A stretch of 8,123 bases of DNA from Parcubacteria group bacterium (lineage in GTDB: Bacteria; Patescibacteriota; Minisyncoccia; Phycocordibacterales; GCA-002724975): the NCBI GenBank assembly GCA_002724975.1, contig PBQF01000061.1:1-8123 (forward strand), in the 5' to 3' direction. Positions 1-6,378 of the stretch are shown piece by piece. The notes below the pieces were generated by a model, which ran no database searches, had not been told where the DNA came from, and saw only the letters and a program-made list of their open reading frames with translations. The stretch's first letter is position 1; every line of letters starts with the position of its first letter. Both the position numbers and the translations under genes were made by a program.

Positions 1-1
1 T

Positions 2-781
2 CATCTGGCAGCTTACGCTGCTGAAGGACTAAGCCACTTTATCAAACGTTTCAATTATGAGAATAATCTTATTGGAAGTGTCAATCTTATTAATGCTTCG
101 GTTAACTATAATGTAAAATGTTTTGTTTTTACTTCGTCGATTGCCGTTTACGGTGCAGGGCAACTTCCTATGACTGAAGATATGATCCCAACTCCTGAGG
201 ATTCCTATGGAATTGCAAAATATGCTGTGGAACAGGAATTGAGGGTGAGTAATGAAATGTTTGGATTAAATTATATTATATTCAGGCCTCATAATGTTTA
301 TGGAGAAAGACAGAATATTGGCGATAAGTATCGAAATGTGGTTGGTATTTTCATGAACCAAATAATGAAAGGAGAACCATTATCAGTTTTTGGAGATGGT
401 GAGCAGTCCAGGGCATTTACCTATATAAAAGATATATCGTCAGTGATAGCGAACTCCATATTTATAAATGATGCATACAATAAAATATTTAATGTAGGTA
501 CAGATATACCTGTTACCGTAAATGGTCTGGCCGAAGAAGTATGTAAGTTGTTTGATGTTGAGAAGAAGACAATTCATTTCGAAGAAAGAAAAGAAGTTAA
601 ACATGCTTTCTCCGATCATAGTAAGCTCGGAAGGTACTTCGATTATCAAGTCCGGTATTCCTTATCAGAAGGACTCGATAAAATGGCTAAATGGGTAAAA
701 GAAGTAGGTGTCAGGCGAAGCAAAGATTTTAAGAATATTGAGATAGAAAAGAATTTACCTAAAAGCTGGCTTACTGAATAA
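2..781 (+). CDS. NAD-dependent sugar-nucleotide epimerase (5' partial)
   Basis: This is an extended short-chain dehydrogenase/reductase of the NAD-dependent epimerase/dehydratase family, most like UDP-glucose or UDP-GlcNAc 4-epimerases. The reading frame is open from base 2, so the gene begins upstream and the N-terminal Rossmann glycine motif is missing. The visible 259 residues begin with HLAAYAAEGL, the substrate-side segment after the cofactor fold. They then show the catalytic TSS triplet (visible residues 44-46), the YGIAK form of the YxxxK motif (Y69, K73), and the RPHNVYG and FGDGEQSRAFTYIKD segments typical of Gne/WbpP-like epimerases. An internal Met at base 170 is not the start, because conserved sequence continues upstream of it. 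The gene ends with TAA directly before a run of eight Gs. The substrate cannot be told from the sequence. A role in supplying an epimerised hexose or HexNAc for the surface glycan is inferred from the family and the neighbours. Confidence 0.9.
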   Translation, partial: HLAAYAAEGLSHFIKRFNYENNLIGSVNLINASVNYNVKCFVFTSSIAVYGAGQLPMTEDMIPTPEDSYGIAKYAVEQELRVSNEMFGLNYIIFRPHNVYGERQNIGDKYRNVVGIFMNQIMKGEPLSVFGDGEQSRAFTYIKDISSVIANSIFINDAYNKIFNVGTDIPVTVNGLAEEVCKLFDVEKKTIHFEERKEVKHAFSDHSKLGRYFDYQVRYSLSEGLDKMAKWVKEVGVRRSKDFKNIEIEKNLPKSWLTE

Positions 782-789
782 GGGGGGGG
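782..789. repeat. Homopolymeric G8 tract
   Basis: Eight consecutive Gs follow the TAA of the epimerase gene in an otherwise AT-rich sequence. G tracts of this kind can slip during replication, and some pathogens use them for phase variation. Here the tract lies outside the upstream frame. It sits 7 bases before a TTG codon (797) that opens only a 19-codon frame, so no gene is clearly switched by it. Confidence 0.6.
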
Positions 790-819
790 TAGTCAATTGC
801 GGAAAGAATATAAAAACCT

Positions 820-834
820 GACAAGTGGCTTGTC
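820..834. repeat. Perfect inverted repeat GACAAG-TGG-CTTGTC
   Basis: The arms are 6 bases each (820-825 and 829-834) around a 3-base centre. No T-run follows, so it does not look like a terminator. It overlaps the -35-like hexamer of the putative promoter at 830-857 and could be an operator or a small RNA hairpin. A 6-base arm is short enough to arise by chance. Confidence 0.35.
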
Positions 835-857
835 GTACTTTGCAGGAAAACTATAAT
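830..857 (+). promoter_or_regulatory. Putative sigma-70-type promoter
   Basis: TTGTCG (830-835, 4 of 6 to the -35 consensus) and a perfect TATAAT (852-857) are separated by 16 bases. Transcription would start near 864 and give a leader of about 240 bases before the legB-like gene at 1101. The position fits a promoter for the downstream genes. In AT-rich DNA such matches are common, so this is tentative. A second TATAAT at 1058-1063, nearer the gene, lacks a good -35. Confidence 0.35.
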
Positions 858-1100
858 GAATTTCGCCAAAAAGACTTTATTCCTTTTATGGATTTCCACA
901 GTATTTATTTATTACACTAAATTGTTTATCATCCCTCATTTCCTTGAATTCTTGAGGAGATAAAACGATGTGTGTTATGTTAAGAAAATAGGAGATAATC
1001 TGAAAGTCTCAACAGAGGGTTTTTTCATCCATTCATGCTGTAGAGGACTGAGAACGATATAATTTTCTGTTTTTGTGTTCTTCAACATTCCATTAGAAGT

Positions 1101-2099
1101 ATGAACTTGGTAAATAAGAAAATCTTGGTAACAGGAGCTTGTGGCTTTATTGGTAGTCATCTGGTGGAGAGATTGCTTGATGAAAATTGCAGTGTGAAAG
1201 CCTTCATATGTTATAATTCATTCAATAGTCTGGGATGGCTAGACTCTGTTTCTGAAGAAAAATTAAAATGTATTGAGATATTTACTGGAGATATAAGGGA
1301 TCCTAATGGTGTAAGGACTGCTGTTAAGAGTGTAGATACGGTTTTTCATCTTGCAGCTCTAATCGGGATCCCTTTTTCCTATCATTCTCCAGATTCGTAT
1401 GTAGATACGAATGTAAAAGGTACACTAAATGTATTACAGGCTTGTAGAGACTATAGTGTTGAACGTCTCGTTGTTACATCAACATCTGAAGTATATGGTA
1501 CTGCGCAATATGTTCCGATTGACGAGAGCCATCCTTTGCAAGGCCAATCTCCTTATTCTGCTTCAAAGATAGCGGCAGATAAAATAGCAGAATCTTTTTA
1601 CCGTTCATTTTCAACGCCAGTAATTACTGCAAGACCTTTTAATACGTATGGACCAAGGCAATCAGCGAGAGCGGTAATTCCGACAATTATTACTCAGTTG
1701 TTAAATGGCAATCAAGAGATACGGCTTGGATCGCTACACCCAACGAGAGACCTAAATTATGTCCAAGATGTTTGCAGGGCTTTTATTGCGCTATCTAAGT
1801 GTGATGAGGCTATTGGCAATGAAGTCAATATTGGATCTGAGAATGAAATGTCGATGGCTGATCTCGCAAACATGTTAATAGAGATTGTCGGTGCAAACGC
1901 AAGGGTTATTTCTGAAGAGCAGAGGATAAGACCAAAAGAAAGTGAAGTAGAACGTTTGGTTTGCAATAATAACTTAATTAAGGAATTGACAGAGTGGGAG
2001 CCAGAAATATCTTTGGAGGAAGGGCTCTTGAGAACTGTGAAATGGTTTAGGAAAAAAGACAATTTATGTAAATACAAAAGTGACATATATAATATCTGA
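1101..2099 (+). CDS. legB: LegB-type NAD-dependent sugar-nucleotide 4,6-dehydratase
   Basis: The predicted 332-residue extended SDR enzyme would convert a nucleotide-linked GlcNAc (or related hexose) to its 4-keto-6-deoxy form in the cytoplasm, the entry step to amino-deoxy sugars such as legionaminic acid precursors. The Rossmann motif TGACGFIGSH is at residues 11-20, STSEVYG at 127-133, the PYSASK motif with Y152 and K156 at 151-156, and RPFNTYGPRQSARAVIPTII at 178-197, a run I associate with LegB. Length fits the family. The start is the only ATG available: the frame is open upstream only to a TAG at 1041-1043 and has no earlier ATG, GTG or TTG. The Shine-Dalgarno sequence is weak (AGAAG close to the ATG). 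Classical RmlB enzymes carry Asp-Glu where this has Ser129-Glu130, so the specific substrate is uncertain. The nucleotidyltransferase gene follows after 81 bases with no clear terminator. A broken piece of a second such gene lies at 6229-6354. Confidence 0.82.
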   Translation: MNLVNKKILVTGACGFIGSHLVERLLDENCSVKAFICYNSFNSLGWLDSVSEEKLKCIEIFTGDIRDPNGVRTAVKSVDTVFHLAALIGIPFSYHSPDSYVDTNVKGTLNVLQACRDYSVERLVVTSTSEVYGTAQYVPIDESHPLQGQSPYSASKIAADKIAESFYRSFSTPVITARPFNTYGPRQSARAVIPTIITQLLNGNQEIRLGSLHPTRDLNYVQDVCRAFIALSKCDEAIGNEVNIGSENEMSMADLANMLIEIVGANARVISEEQRIRPKESEVERLVCNNNLIKELTEWEPEISLEEGLLRTVKWFRKKDNLCKYKSDIYNI

Positions 2100-2180
2100 T
2101 GTAGGTTACTTTTCATCTTGATTGGTGTAACAAGTGTTGTATTTTATTTAAAAAGGTTTTTTTGATTATATAAGAAAATT

Positions 2181-2903
2181 ATGAAAGCTGTAATTTTAGC
2201 AGGAGGGAAAGGGACTAGATTGGCACCTCATACAATGGTGTTTCCTAAGCCTTTGGTTCCTATAGGACATAGACCTGTTTTAGATATAATTGTCAGGCAG
2301 CTTGCATATTACGGTTTTCGAGATATTGTACTTAATGTTGGCTATCTGTCTGAGCTGATACGTGCCTATTTCCAGGATGGTGTTAAAGAGCTTGATCATG
2401 TAAACCTTACTTTCTATAAGGAGCACAATCCTACCGGCACCGCAGGATCTCTCTGCTCTATTCCTGATTTAACTGAAACTTTTTTGGTAATGAATGGAGA
2501 TATATTGACAACATTGGATTATACAAAATTGATATCATATCATCGAGAAAAGGGTGGCATCTTAACTATTGGAATGCACAAAAAGGTACACAAAATTGAT
2601 TTGGGTGTTATCGAGACTGATAGTAATGGATTTTTGACTTATTATGAAGAGAAACCTGAAACGGAGTATAAAGTTAGTATGGGAGTATATGTATATGAAC
2701 CGAAAGTTTTAGAATATATAGAGCCAGGCATTTATTTAGACTTTCCACATCTTGTAACACGATTATTAGAAAGCGGAGAAAAGGTAGTGGGTTATCCTTG
2801 TAGCGACTTTTGGCTGGACATAGGAAATCACGAGGATTATGTAAAGGCGCAAAAAGTTTTTGAAGAATCTAAATATGATTTTTTACCAAAAGATGTATTC
2901 TGA
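2181..2903 (+). CDS. Sugar-1-phosphate nucleotidyltransferase
   Basis: This 240-residue enzyme of the nucleotidyltransferase (RmlA/ManC-like) family would join an NTP and a sugar-1-phosphate to form an NDP-sugar and pyrophosphate. The N-terminal signature is clear: LAGGKGTRL at residues 6-14 and FPKPLVPIG at 21-29. NPTGTAGSL (83-91) lines the sugar site. NGD (105-107) supplies the first metal-binding Asp, D107. EEKP is at 156-159, and WLDIGNHEDY (211-220) supplies the second, D213. The protein ends just after the catalytic domain, with no left-handed beta-helix acyltransferase domain (as in GlmU) and no CBS domains (as in the Campylobacter GlcN-1-P guanylyltransferase PtmE). The nucleotide (GTP, UTP, CTP or dTTP) cannot be read from the sequence. 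Its place between the dehydratase and the aminotransferase suggests it makes the NDP-sugar they use. The aminotransferase gene follows after 16 bases, so co-transcription is likely. Confidence 0.88.
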   Translation: MKAVILAGGKGTRLAPHTMVFPKPLVPIGHRPVLDIIVRQLAYYGFRDIVLNVGYLSELIRAYFQDGVKELDHVNLTFYKEHNPTGTAGSLCSIPDLTETFLVMNGDILTTLDYTKLISYHREKGGILTIGMHKKVHKIDLGVIETDSNGFLTYYEEKPETEYKVSMGVYVYEPKVLEYIEPGIYLDFPHLVTRLLESGEKVVGYPCSDFWLDIGNHEDYVKAQKVFEESKYDFLPKDVF

Positions 2904-2919
2904 TTTGAGAAGATAAACC

Positions 2920-4062
2920 ATGTGGAAAATACCATTATTTGATATAGGGTTTAATGAAAAAGAGGCAGTAGCGGTGCAGAAGGTTCTTTCTTCAGGTTGG
3001 TTGACGATGGGTGACCAAACAGAAATGTTTGAGCGAAAATTTGCAGACTTCATAGATGTTAAACATGCAATTGCTGTTTCAAATTGCACAGCTGCTCTTC
3101 ATTTGGCAAATTTATCACTTAACTTAGGAGAAAATGATGAGGTGATTTGCCCGTCATTATCGTTTGTCGCTGGATCAAATTCAATTATATACACCGGTGC
3201 AAAACCTGTGTTTGCAGATATTACAGATCTAAATGATTTTAATATTTCGCCTGAAGATATTGAGAGAAAGATTGGTGCAAGAACAAAAGCAATTCAGGTT
3301 GTTCATTATGCCGGTAACCCTTGCAATATGGATCATATCATGGAAATAGCTAATAAGCATGGTGTTTATGTAATTGAAGATTGTGCGCATGCTCCGGGAA
3401 GTAAATACAATGGCCAATATTGTGGAACAATTGGCGATATTGGGTGTTTCAGCTTTTTTTCAAATAAGAATATGGCAACGGCGGAAGGAGGGATGATCAC
3501 AACTAATAATGATGATCTGGCTAAAAGAATTAAATTAATGAGGTCACATGGTATGACGTCCATGACTTTAGACAGACATAAGGGCCATGCATTTAGTTAT
3601 GATGTAGTGGAGCTTGGTTATAACTATCGTATGGATGAGATACGATCATCAATTGGAATAGTCCAATTGGGAAAGTTAAAAGACGGTAACATCAGACGTT
3701 GCGAGATAGATCAAATATATAGAGAAAGGTTTGTTGATATTTATGGTATTAAAGTGCCATTTGACACCAAATATGGTGTCTCCTCTCATCATATTTTCCC
3801 AATTTTATTAGATAATGATGTTAATCGGCAGGAATTCATGGAGTATTTAAAAGACAATGGTATCCAAACCAGCATCCATTATCCACCTATACATCTATTT
3901 GATTACTATCGCCGCAATCTTGGCTATGATGAGGGAATGTTATCTATTACGGAGGAAGTGGCCAAAAGGGAGGTAACGCTTCCTTTGTACCAATCCATGG
4001 CAGATAAAGATGTTCATCGCGTTAGTGATGTTATAGTAGAATATTTAAAAGAAACGAAGTAA
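2920..4062 (+). CDS. DegT/DnrJ/EryC1/StrS-family PLP sugar aminotransferase
   Basis: The product is 380 residues, the usual size for these fold-type I aminotransferases, which move an amino group, usually from glutamate, to a keto-sugar nucleotide. Visible features are the SSGWLTMG segment (24-31), SNCTAALHLA (54-63) for PLP phosphate binding, VIEDCAHAPGSKYNG (151-165) with D154 facing the pyridine nitrogen, and SFFSNKNMATAEGG (178-191) in which K183 is the predicted Schiff-base lysine. GYNYRMDE (233-240) is also typical. The catalytic set looks complete. With a 4,6-dehydratase two genes upstream, C4 amination of a 4-keto-6-deoxy sugar is the likely reaction (inference). It looks less like the LegC subfamily than like the general ArnB/PseC-type group. 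Translation starts at the ATG after a GAGAAG Shine-Dalgarno sequence. Its last codons resemble the leader of the intact PIG-L gene, because a decayed PIG-L gene follows at once. Confidence 0.9.
   Translation: MWKIPLFDIGFNEKEAVAVQKVLSSGWLTMGDQTEMFERKFADFIDVKHAIAVSNCTAALHLANLSLNLGENDEVICPSLSFVAGSNSIIYTGAKPVFADITDLNDFNISPEDIERKIGARTKAIQVVHYAGNPCNMDHIMEIANKHGVYVIEDCAHAPGSKYNGQYCGTIGDIGCFSFFSNKNMATAEGGMITTNNDDLAKRIKLMRSHGMTSMTLDRHKGHAFSYDVVELGYNYRMDEIRSSIGIVQLGKLKDGNIRRCEIDQIYRERFVDIYGIKVPFDTKYGVSSHHIFPILLDNDVNRQEFMEYLKDNGIQTSIHYPPIHLFDYYRRNLGYDEGMLSITEEVAKREVTLPLYQSMADKDVHRVSDVIVEYLKETK
3763..3780. repeat. Inverted repeat GACACCA-AATA-TGGTGTC inside the aminotransferase gene
   Basis: Two perfect 7-base arms flank a 4-base loop in the coding sequence around FDTKYGV (residues 281-287). 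It could form an mRNA hairpin. It is followed by TCCTCTC rather than a T-run, so it is not a standard terminator. It may be incidental. Confidence 0.3.
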
Positions 4063-4066
4063 AACC

Positions 4067-4279
4067 CTGAATATTTTGGGAATAGGAGCATATTTTGATG
4101 ATCTGGAGTTAGGTTGTGGTGGAACCTTAATCAAGCAGTGGAACAGGGTATAATGTAACCATGCTGGTTACAGATTCGTCATATAAAGATCCTGGTTGCA
4201 ATGTAATAAGGGGTAAAGATGTTGCTTATAAGGAACGGCAATAGGTTTTAAAAGCGTTGATGATGTAAAAGTAAAAGTT
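4067..4279 (+). pseudogene. Decayed 5' part of a second PIG-L deacetylase gene
   Basis: This fragment is homologous to the intact deacetylase gene at 6379. Nineteen bases (4068-4086) are identical to 6380-6398, and the first 23 codons match at 20 of 23 residues. The start codon is CTG instead of ATG. The zinc-ligand His of the AHFDD motif is Tyr (AYFDD). After about 24 codons the frame shifts: similarity resumes in the next frame around 4149 (YNVTMLV against DKVFMLV) and runs to a TAG at 4242-4244. It then probably returns to the first frame as IGFKSV (from 4241), after losing some codons. The rest of the gene is absent. The 17 bases before it (4050-4066) match the leader of the intact copy at 13 of 17 positions without gaps. 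This places the dead gene directly behind the aminotransferase, probably in its original position. The right boundary is approximate. Confidence 0.85.
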
Positions 4280-4308
4280 TCTGTAGCTATAAGGATAAAT
4301 ATTTTCTT

Positions 4309-6228
4309 ATGAATATAAACATCGAAAAACTTGGTTTACGCAGAGACAGTAAAGTTGCAATCTGTATTCATGATGAGAAGCATATTCTTGACATGTATAG
4401 TTTTATCCAGAAACTGAACCGCATTAATATAAGGCCAGTGGTGATAGCATTGGAATATTCTGTTGGATATAAATTGCGAGAGTTAAAAGAAAGTCCTGCC
4501 TTGTTTACATTGGAGTGCTTGGAAGATTATATTGGTAATGGTTTTTATGATGGCATAGATTCTAAGGCCATTTACTATGCTTCAGAGTGGTTTAAGGATG
4601 ATGAACAAGATTATAGTGAGTTTAACGGATTTTCCATTGGCTCTCTTATGCAACGAGATATGTCATACTGCTTTTCAGAGATTATAGCTTGCACCAAGAA
4701 TATAAGTAAGATTGTCGAGGTGAAAAGCCCTGATATCCTAGTATTTCTTAATAATAGGGTAGAACGTAAAGGACTTACTCTTCAAGTGGGAGAAGATTGG
4801 CACAGCGAGGTCGCAGCATCACTATTTGATGATAGTATAAGAACTTTTTGTATAACAGTTGAATCGCCTCGTAGAAGATCTAATAAAAAGGCTCTAAATA
4901 ATATTATCAATCGCTGTGCCTTAATGTTAACATTGGCGATAGAAAGGATTAAGTATCTGGCTCAATCACTAATGCAATATAAGAGGAATATTGCAATAAG
5001 TTTTTTATCCCGTAACGAAGAAGATCTAATCAATTCATTTTTAGCAGACAAATCAAATAGAGTTGTTTTCTTAACTACAAAACCATCCAGGTACGATTAT
5101 AAATATTTATTCAGGTTTAGTTTCAACTCATTAATCTTGCCTGTTAAATTCAAGGCAGATAAAGATGCCAGAAAATTCTTTGAGCAAATTTGGAATAAGT
5201 TTGAAGAAGAGAAAAAGAACTGCTTTATAATAGACGGGTTTAACTTATGGCCGGTGATAAAGAGTAGAATGCAATATATATTCTGGGATATGTTTCCATG
5301 TATTGTTAATGAATTAAAGAGTATAGAAAGAGGATATAAAGGTTTGTGTCTTACACATATTGTGGTTGCTACTGACACAACCTTCAGGGAGAAGAAATTG
5401 ATTTCTATATCAAATCAAATGGGTATCCCTTCCACAGTCTTACAGCATGGAGATATAGGTCATGCAATTGGGTATCTTCCTTCAACCGCATCCAAGATTG
5501 CCGCATGGGGACGTGACTCAAGGGATTGGTTTTTAGAAAACAATGTAGAGCCGGAAAAGGTACAGTCCCTAGGTTCTCAGAAATTGGACAGGGTAGAGAA
5601 GATGGCTGCCAATAAGCAACAAATAAAGGATATGGTTTATGAATTATTGGATATAGGGAGAGATAAGAAACTTATAACCTTTACCTCTATAGGATTTGGA
5701 AAACAGATTAAATTTTCTAATGTGCATATATTGCTGAAAGAAAATCTGAAATACATAGAATCTTTGCGCAGCGCTGTCTCGAAAATTGATAGTGTCGCTC
5801 TTGTGATTAAGCTTCATCAAGCTGATCCCTATCTGGAATTTGTGAAATCCTATTTGGCAAAAAGGTCTAATGGGAAGAGTGAAGTAATTGTAAGTAAAGA
5901 TATTGATGTCCATAAACTAATATGTGCTAGTGAGCTGGTAGTAACCAATTATTCGACAACAGGTATAGAAGCTATGGCAGCCGAAGTCCCTGTGCTATGC
6001 TTAAATTTTCGAGGTAAGCGTTTTAGTAGCGGTAGCGGTTATCTGGAAAAAGGTGCTTGTGTAGGGGCGCACAAAAGTGAAGAGGTGTTACCTGCTATAA
6101 AGAGGATAATGTATGATAAAGATTACAGGGAAGGTGTCTTGGCGCGTATTAGACGATATTTGGATTATTCAGTAACCAAATATGAAATTGAAAAGTTGTT
6201 AGAATTTATATACGAAAATAGAGAGTAA
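4309..6228 (+). CDS. Large GT-B-like glycosyl- or glycerophosphotransferase
   Basis: The 639-residue protein has no signal peptide and no clear membrane segment. Its C-terminal half looks like the GT-B clan that includes CDP-glycerol glycerophosphotransferase-like and capsule biosynthesis proteins. VLQHGDIGHAIGYLPSTASK (377-396), AAWGRDSRDWFL (398-409) and LGSQKLD (421-427) lie in the linker and second domain. KLHQ (501-504) sits where such enzymes often have KxHP, and YSTTGIEAMAAEVPVLCLNF (548-567) is the typical nucleotide-sugar or CDP-alcohol binding stretch. Residues 1 to about 220 are not recognisable to me and make it longer than a minimal GT-B enzyme. It may transfer a sugar or phosphoglycerol to the growing glycan; donor and acceptor are unknown. 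The start ATG overlaps a TGA that ends the frame of the preceding remnant (ATGA, 4309-4312), and the nearest Shine-Dalgarno-like AAGGA lies rather far upstream. Gene remnants flank it on both sides. Confidence 0.7.
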   Translation: MNINIEKLGLRRDSKVAICIHDEKHILDMYSFIQKLNRINIRPVVIALEYSVGYKLRELKESPALFTLECLEDYIGNGFYDGIDSKAIYYASEWFKDDEQDYSEFNGFSIGSLMQRDMSYCFSEIIACTKNISKIVEVKSPDILVFLNNRVERKGLTLQVGEDWHSEVAASLFDDSIRTFCITVESPRRRSNKKALNNIINRCALMLTLAIERIKYLAQSLMQYKRNIAISFLSRNEEDLINSFLADKSNRVVFLTTKPSRYDYKYLFRFSFNSLILPVKFKADKDARKFFEQIWNKFEEEKKNCFIIDGFNLWPVIKSRMQYIFWDMFPCIVNELKSIERGYKGLCLTHIVVATDTTFREKKLISISNQMGIPSTVLQHGDIGHAIGYLPSTASKIAAWGRDSRDWFLENNVEPEKVQSLGSQKLDRVEKMAANKQQIKDMVYELLDIGRDKKLITFTSIGFGKQIKFSNVHILLKENLKYIESLRSAVSKIDSVALVIKLHQADPYLEFVKSYLAKRSNGKSEVIVSKDIDVHKLICASELVVTNYSTTGIEAMAAEVPVLCLNFRGKRFSSGSGYLEKGACVGAHKSEEVLPAIKRIMYDKDYREGVLARIRRYLDYSVTKYEIEKLLEFIYENRE

Positions 6229-6354
6229 GAAGGTTTTATTGCCAGTCATTTAAAAGAAAAGCTATTTGAAGCCAATGCTCAAATTAAGGCCTTTGTCTAT
6301 TATAATTCATTCAACTCTTGGGGCTGGCTTGATACTTTTTCGAAGGACAAGTAG
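6229..6354 (+). pseudogene. Fragment of a second LegB-type dehydratase gene
   Basis: Forty-one codons end at a TAG (6352-6354) and begin directly after the TAA of the GT-B-like gene, in the same frame. The translation begins EGFIASHLKEKL and matches residues 15-54 of the intact legB-like product at 24 of 40 positions. The match includes the YNSFNS-GWLD segment, and 15 bases (6300-6314) are identical to 1211-1225. The first 13 or so codons, with the first glycine of the Rossmann motif, and everything after the 54th residue are missing, so it cannot make an enzyme. The third motif glycine is replaced by Ala (GFIA). At the DNA level it is clearly diverged from 1101-2099, so it comes from a related gene and not from a recent copy. 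Confidence 0.85.
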
Positions 6355-6378
6355 AAGATAAGGAAAGGAAGTTATACC

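Larger units (their letters stand above)
782..1100. other. 319-base intergenic gap, possibly decayed
   Basis: No convincing gene lies here. Short open frames occur but resemble nothing I recognise: TTG at 797 to TAA at 854-856 (19 codons), ATG at 856 to TAA at 961-963 (35 codons, hydrophobic, overlapping the previous stop as TAATG), and ATG at 968 to TAG at 989-991 (7 codons). The last has a strong GAGGAG Shine-Dalgarno sequence at 954-959, and a second AGGAG at 990-994 leads only to a CTG. Shine-Dalgarno sites without genes suggest either a decayed gene start or a transcribed leader for the downstream genes. A frame on the minus strand runs from 1160 into this gap, but it overlaps the legB start and looks like chance. 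Confidence 0.4.

Noticed and set aside
856..963. 35-codon hydrophobic frame after the epimerase
   Set aside because: It has no Shine-Dalgarno sequence of its own and no recognisable similarity. It is mentioned within the gap entry and not called a gene.
975..1160. 61-codon frame on the minus strand across the gap and the legB start
   Set aside because: It overlaps the conserved Rossmann region of legB on the other strand, resembles no known protein, and has no visible ribosome binding site.
2118..2145. Promoter before the nucleotidyltransferase gene (TTGATT, TATTTT)
   Set aside because: Each hexamer matches only 4 of 6 bases, and such pairs are expected by chance in AT-rich DNA.
2154..2162. 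Terminator after the legB gene (A-run, GG, T-run)
   Set aside because: There is no GC-containing stem; it is only an A-run next to a T-run.
3763..3780. Hairpin in the aminotransferase gene as a terminator
   Set aside because: It has no T-run behind it and lies inside an intact coding sequence.
4309..6228. LegG/NeuC-type UDP-GlcNAc 2-epimerase instead of a transferase
   Set aside because: It is much longer than the roughly 380 residues usual for those epimerases, and the HG-linker and STTGIEAM segments fit the transferase-like clan better. The possibility is not fully excluded.
4067..6354. The two remnants as ends of a mobile element around the GT-B-like gene
   Set aside because: No transposase, terminal inverted repeats or target-site duplications are visible, and the two remnants are not related to each other.
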